This document shows positions 60,205 through 64,000 of a stretch of 64,000 bases of DNA, piece by piece (within the stretch, counting starts at the first letter, position 1; each line of letters begins with the position of its first letter). The stretch spans positions 3,771-67,770 of the forward strand of contig CAZEAN010000014.1 in the NCBI GenBank assembly GCA_964510225.1, read 5' to 3'. A program made the translations under genes and the position numbers. Below the pieces are notes generated by a model. The model made no database searches. It saw only the letters and a program-made list of their open reading frames with translations, and was not told where the DNA came from. The stretch comes from CAZEAN01 sp964510225. GTDB taxonomy: Bacteria > Planctomycetota > Planctomycetia > Isosphaerales > Isosphaeraceae.

Positions 60205-60633
60205 ATGGTTCCTACCGAGATCCGACGTCGGGGAGCGGCTGCTGTCCTCGTGATTGTCTGCTTGACGCTCCTTGGAGTCCTCCTGGCCTCGATGGCCAGA
60301 CTCCAAATCATGCACCACCGACGAATCCGGGCCGCCGAGTACCAGGCGCAAGCCGGTTGGCTCGTCGATGCGGGAATTGAACGAGCTGTGGCACGATTCA
60401 CCCAAGACCCGACCTACCTCGGTGAGACATGGGAGATTGGACCCGATCAGCTCGGCGGCCGTGCCGGTCGAGTCCTGATCGAAGTCCCACCTTCTGAGGA
60501 TGGCGCGTCGGCAGCAATCTCGATCCGTGTGACGGCAGACTATCCCAGCGACGGTACTCGAGCCGAAACGATCCAAGAACTCCGAGAGATCAAGATAAAG
60601 GCACCCACTCAAATCAACGGAGAGACCTCATGA
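60205..60633 (+). CDS. GspK/PilX-like minor pseudopilin (short)
   Basis: A 142-residue protein with a basic start (RRRG), a hydrophobic helix AAAVLVIVCLTLLGVLLASM and a segment AEYQAQAGWLVDAGIERAV typical of the PilX/GspK N-terminus. It lacks the large inserted domain of GspK (usually about 300 residues) and the Glu+5. Its stop overlaps the next start (ATGA). Confidence 0.65.
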   Translation: MVPTEIRRRGAAAVLVIVCLTLLGVLLASMARLQIMHHRRIRAAEYQAQAGWLVDAGIERAVARFTQDPTYLGETWEIGPDQLGGRAGRVLIEVPPSEDGASAAISIRVTADYPSDGTRAETIQELREIKIKAPTQINGETS

Positions 60634-61583
60634 GATCAACGACTCGCGCTTCCACTTCCACGGCCTTTACGCTGATCGAACTCCTCGTCGTGATTGCGAT
60701 CATCGGCGTCTTGATTGCACTCCTCTTGCCCGCTGTACAGTCGGCCCGCGAGGCGGCACGACGGATGCAGTGTAGCAATAATTTAATGCAGATCGGTCTT
60801 GCCGTTCAAAGCTATGAATCTAGCTTCGGCCGCTATCCTCCGGGTGTGGTGGATCGACAAGGTGCAGGGCCGATTCCAACTCTGCCGGTCGGGCATCACT
60901 ACAGTTGGGTCACACAGATTCTACCGTTTATGGAAGAGAGTAATGCGTTTAACAAGATAAACTTCGAAACGGGATTGTATGAGGTAGCGAATCAGACAGT
61001 CCGCGAATATGAGATGTCGACATTCATCTGCCCGGCAGATGGGCGAATTAAGCGCGGCTTTGGACTTCCCGCCTCGACAAGCTATGCCGGCTGTCATCAC
61101 GACGTTGAAGCCGCGATCGACGACACAAACCATGGTGTTCTTTTCCTCAATAGCTTCCTCCCTTACAACGAGATTACCGACGGGACATCTAACACCATCT
61201 TCATTGGCGAATTCGTTGAGCGTTTCTCACCTCGCCTGGGTTGGGGGTCAGGGACTCGCAGTTCTCTCAGGAACACTGGGACTCGGATCAATGGATCCCT
61301 TGAAGGGACCGCCGCCTTAATGAATCTTCAGTTGCCGCCTGAGGTGAATTACACTGAAGAGTCTGAAGCTCCCGAGCCTTCGTCGGTGGGAGAAGGTGAT
61401 GAGGCTGTTTACCCGCCTTCTTTCTATCTCGTTGGAGGCTTCGGCAGTCGTCACCCCGGCGGATGCAACTACATCTTAGGTGACGGTTCGGTACGCTTTC
61501 TGAGGGAAACGGTTGATCCCAGCATTCTGCGCCTCTTGGGTCACCGTGGCGACGGTGAACTTGTCAGCGATGATCTCTACTAA
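60630..61583 (+). CDS. DUF1559 prepilin-like protein
   Basis: A 317-residue member of the planctomycete DUF1559 family. The type IV pilin N-terminus FTLIELLVVIAIIGVLIALL is followed by LLPAVQSAREAARRMQCSNN. The C-terminal block GSRHPGGCNYILGDGSVRFL is the family's H-x-x-G...DGSV signature. Planctomycetes carry tens of such genes, thought to form pseudopilus-like or surface fibres. As the last gene of this operon it may be the pilin handled by the GspE/F proteins encoded upstream. Confidence 0.92.
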   Translation: MRSTTRASTSTAFTLIELLVVIAIIGVLIALLLPAVQSAREAARRMQCSNNLMQIGLAVQSYESSFGRYPPGVVDRQGAGPIPTLPVGHHYSWVTQILPFMEESNAFNKINFETGLYEVANQTVREYEMSTFICPADGRIKRGFGLPASTSYAGCHHDVEAAIDDTNHGVLFLNSFLPYNEITDGTSNTIFIGEFVERFSPRLGWGSGTRSSLRNTGTRINGSLEGTAALMNLQLPPEVNYTEESEAPEPSSVGEGDEAVYPPSFYLVGGFGSRHPGGCNYILGDGSVRFLRETVDPSILRLLGHRGDGELVSDDLY

Positions 61584-61848
61584 TAGGGGATTGCCGACCC
61601 CTCTCCTTGTTGGTGCTTGATCCACTCATTGCGCAATATTGGTCATGAGTTGTTTTCAATGAAGTTTCGGTAGGTCTGGCTGTGCTCTAGAATATGTGCA
61701 GCAGAGAGAGGCAGAGGGAGTTGTCGCCCGGTACAATAATTTTTGCAAGATCGCCCGCGGTGCTCCCTTTTGCCTCCCGTTCCGATCGATTGCTGGACTC
61801 CGGCGAGTCGTTCAAATCACGCATGCACAACTCAGAAAATCACTCAAG

Positions 61849-63105
61849 ATGACAGAGTCAAACAAGCCAGGCTTACTACAGAAGCTACTGAGCCCCTTCC
61901 ACCAATCCACGATACGACGCTGGTCAGCCCGCCTCGCGGATTGTTACACAATCAGCGATATTCAAAAGCTCTTCGAGAAACGCATTCCGCCTGTCGTCGG
62001 CGACTATTTTCTCGGTGGTGCGGGCGAAGAGCGGACGATGCGTGACAACATTGCCGCCTTCGAACGCACGCGCTTTGCGCCGAACTACGGCGTCACACAC
62101 GAGACGATTGACCTCACAACGACGATCGCGGGTACGAAGATTAGCATGCCCATCATCGCGGGTCCAATCGGTAGTCTTCGGACCCTTTGGCCTCATGGCG
62201 AGTCCGTTGCAGCGAAGGCGGCCGGTGAGGCAGGAACGATTTGTGCCCTTTCCACATTGACGGGAACGCGGCTCGAAGAAGTGAAGGCGGCCTCGCCTCA
62301 CGACTGCTGGTTTCAGCTCTATTTGGTCGGCGGAAAGGATGTTGCAATCAAGGCCATTGAACGAGCCAAGAAAGCCGGTTATTCAGCACTCGTACTGACC
62401 ATTGATACACCGGTTGCCGGTTTGCGTTATCGAGACAAGCGTAACGGTTCGGTGCAAGCCATTAACGGCGGGATCTTTGAGAAGCTTAAATTTGCACCTC
62501 AGATGAGTCAACATATTTCTTGGCTCACCAGCTACTACTACGATGGCGGTTTGATGGACTTCCCGAATATCGAGTTGCCAGGAGGTGAACCGATGCCTTA
62601 TGCCGACATTGGCAACCAACTTCAGCAATCGGCAGTGACTTGGACAGACCTTGATTGGATCCGCGAGGTTTGGCAAGGGGATATCATCATTAAGGGTGTC
62701 CACACCGTTCACGACGCACTGAAAGCAGCCGATGTCGGTGCAAGGGCAATCGTAATCTCGAATCACGGTGGTCGGCAACTCGACCGCGTTCTGCCGACAC
62801 TTCAGATGCTCCGCGAAATCGCCCCGCAGATGAAAGATCGTGATACCGAAGTTCTTATGGATGGCGGTATTCGTTCGGGAGGTGATGTCGCAATCGCCCT
62901 GGCGACGGGAGCGAAGGCCGTCCTCGTCGGTCGAGCTTATGCGTTTGGTCTTGGAGCTGCAGGCGAGGCGGGCGTGAAAGCATCCCTCTCGATTCTTAAG
63001 GCTGAACTCGAGCACACCATGCGGCAACTCGGATGCGGCAAGCTTGACGACCTGAACGAGTCGCACGTCCTGGAGTATCAAGCGTGTGCCGGCGTTGCGT
63101 CATAG
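61849..63105 (+). CDS. FMN-dependent alpha-hydroxy-acid dehydrogenase/oxidase
   Basis: A 418-residue TIM-barrel flavoenzyme of the lactate/glycolate oxidase (LldD) family. Landmarks are IIAGPIGSLRTLWPHGE, the substrate tyrosine/lysine region (FQLYLVGGKD, IIIKGVHTVHDAL), the catalytic-base block ISNHGGRQLD and the FMN phosphate block DGGIRSGGDVAIALATGAKAVLVGRAYAFG. It oxidises an L-2-hydroxy acid, possibly lactate, which would fit with larC at 19.7 kb, but the substrate is not certain. The ATG at 61849 gives the family-like N-terminus; in-frame sequence back to 61696 looks like non-coding extension. Confidence 0.87.
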   Translation: MTESNKPGLLQKLLSPFHQSTIRRWSARLADCYTISDIQKLFEKRIPPVVGDYFLGGAGEERTMRDNIAAFERTRFAPNYGVTHETIDLTTTIAGTKISMPIIAGPIGSLRTLWPHGESVAAKAAGEAGTICALSTLTGTRLEEVKAASPHDCWFQLYLVGGKDVAIKAIERAKKAGYSALVLTIDTPVAGLRYRDKRNGSVQAINGGIFEKLKFAPQMSQHISWLTSYYYDGGLMDFPNIELPGGEPMPYADIGNQLQQSAVTWTDLDWIREVWQGDIIIKGVHTVHDALKAADVGARAIVISNHGGRQLDRVLPTLQMLREIAPQMKDRDTEVLMDGGIRSGGDVAIALATGAKAVLVGRAYAFGLGAAGEAGVKASLSILKAELEHTMRQLGCGKLDDLNESHVLEYQACAGVAS

Positions 63106-63180
63106 CAAGAACATCAACTCGTCAAAGAAGGATTGCGATTCCGAAGATCAATACTCCTCGAAGATCCCTCCCGGTCTTGC

Positions 63181-64000
63181 CTACTCCGACTCTTGAATAG
63201 AGCCGCCTCTCGCCAACTCTTCGATCGTCCCCTGGATTAAATTCCCGATTTGATCGCTCGCCGCTTCGGAGGCTTCGAGGACATCGTGGTGCGAAAGCGG
63301 TGTTGACGTCACTCCGGCCGCATGATTGGTGACAAGCGCAATCCCGAGGAGTTCGATACCAGCGTGACGCGCCACAATTGCTTCGGGCACGGTCGACATC
63401 CCCACGACATCTGCCCCAAGAGTTCGGAGCATCCAGATTTCGGCTGGCGTTTCGTAACAAGGGCCTGGCATGCACGCATAGACTCCCGTCTCGATTGGAA
63501 TTCCCCGACGGTTGGCTACGGCGCTGGCAGTGGCTCGGAATGACGCCGAGTAGACTTCAGTGAGATCGGGAAAACGAGGCCCTAGTCGGTCGTCATTCCC
63601 GCCTCGGAGCGGGGTGACACCGAGCATGTTGATGTGATCATTGAGGAGGACGATCATCCCGGGTTGGAGACCTTCGCGGATCCCGCCCGTTGCCGCGGTC
63701 AAGATTAGCCGTTTCGTCCCGATGGCTTGGAGGACCCGGATCGGAAAGGTAATGGCATCGAAGTCGTACCCTTCATAGAAATGAAACCGCCCTTGAAGCA
63801 ACGCTACGCCAATCGATCCGACCTTGCCGATCGAGAGGCGTCCTGCGTGGCCGGCAACAGTTGTGACTGGAAAATGGGGAATCTCTGAGTACGGAACCGA
63901 AACGAACGCATTGAATCGGTCAGCCAGCCCACCGAGGCCCGATCCGAGCACGACTCCGACTTCGACAGGCAACGAGACTTGGGCTCGGACGAACGCTCCG
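63181..64000 (-). CDS. Purine-nucleoside phosphorylase (5' end outside window)
   Basis: Trimeric-type PNP that cleaves purine nucleosides with phosphate. It shows VGVVLGSGLGGLADRF (phosphate loop), GRFHFYEGYD with the conserved His, LILTAATGGIREGL, YACMPGPCYETPAEI and MSTVPEAIVARHAGI, and VTNHAAG near the C-terminus with the purine-binding Asn. The frame stays open to the window edge with a plausible family N-terminus (AFVRAQVSLPVEVG). The TTG at 63972 is therefore not the true start and the gene continues beyond 64000. Confidence 0.9.
   Translation of the reverse strand, partial: GAFVRAQVSLPVEVGVVLGSGLGGLADRFNAFVSVPYSEIPHFPVTTVAGHAGRLSIGKVGSIGVALLQGRFHFYEGYDFDAITFPIRVLQAIGTKRLILTAATGGIREGLQPGMIVLLNDHINMLGVTPLRGGNDDRLGPRFPDLTEVYSASFRATASAVANRRGIPIETGVYACMPGPCYETPAEIWMLRTLGADVVGMSTVPEAIVARHAGIELLGIALVTNHAAGVTSTPLSHHDVLEASEAASDQIGNLIQGTIEELARGGSIQESE

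Noticed and set aside
1..64000. Search for rRNA, tRNA, CRISPR repeats, insertion sequences, integrases and phage genes.
   Set aside because: No repeat-spacer pattern, transposase or integrase motif, terminal inverted repeat or cloverleaf was found by eye; a covariance-model scan could still find a tRNA I missed.

Overview
The window looks like part of a planctomycete chromosome, probably from a draft or metagenome-assembled genome because it contains a run of ten Ns. The assignment rests on gene content: a giant exported dehydrogenase/HEAT/cytochrome c protein of the PVC type, a DUF1559 prepilin-like protein, PEP-CTERM-type surface proteins, a 3-keto-disaccharide hydrolase (DUF1080) protein, an exported intradiol dioxygenase and an hpnCDE squalene cluster. 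Base composition looks like the mid-50s percent GC by eye and is fairly even. I see no rRNA, tRNA, IS element, integrase, CRISPR array or phage module.

Layout. 1-5.3 kb: end of a membrane protein, an SGNH hydrolase and the PVC cytochrome protein. 5.7-7.8 kb: murB and an FtsQ/POTRA-like protein. 8.0-15.5 kb: a four-gene, same-strand, tightly packed unit of cyclooxygenase-like heme peroxidase, membrane patatin-like lipase, di-heme cytochrome c and minicatalase/allene-oxide-synthase-like protein. This is the most unusual region and reads as a candidate lipid-peroxide (oxylipin) system. 15.5-18.7 kb: a BlaI-type repressor unit divergent from an M48 metalloprotease, with two mirror-image operator-like palindromes between them. 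18.9-21.1 kb: intradiol dioxygenase and LarC. 21.1-27.3 kb: small membrane proteins, a CrtQ/HpnB-like glycosyltransferase, an aldehyde dehydrogenase, a methyltransferase and an exported protein. 27.5-28.7 kb: ispG, interrupted only by a scaffolding artefact. 29-34.6 kb: two PEP-CTERM-type proteins, a succinate-semialdehyde-type dehydrogenase, asnS and exported msrB. 34.6-41.1 kb: a lipid-glycosylation gene pair, exported proteins including a paralogous pair, a large structured terminator or RNA, and csrA. 41.7-47.9 kb: a GH15-like glucosidase and hpnCDE. 48-53.9 kb: DUF1080 protein, membrane MutS-like ATPase, PEP-CTERM-type protein, thioesterase and beta-lactamase-fold hydrolase. 54-61.6 kb: a phasin-like protein followed by a type II secretion/pilus-like operon with one ATPase, three GspF-like proteins and four pilin-like proteins. 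61.8-64 kb: FMN-dependent alpha-hydroxy-acid dehydrogenase and purine nucleoside phosphorylase.

How the genes may work together. IspG (isoprenoid precursors), HpnC/D/E (squalene) and possibly the CrtQ-like glycosyltransferase plus aldehyde dehydrogenase fit a hopanoid or C30-carotenoid theme spread over the window. The 8-15.5 kb unit could release fatty acids (patatin), oxygenate them (COX-like) and convert or detoxify the peroxides (minicatalase, di-heme cytochrome). Many genes are translationally coupled through 4-base overlaps using ATG, GTG or TTG starts. All functional statements come from reading motifs by eye; no database search was run.
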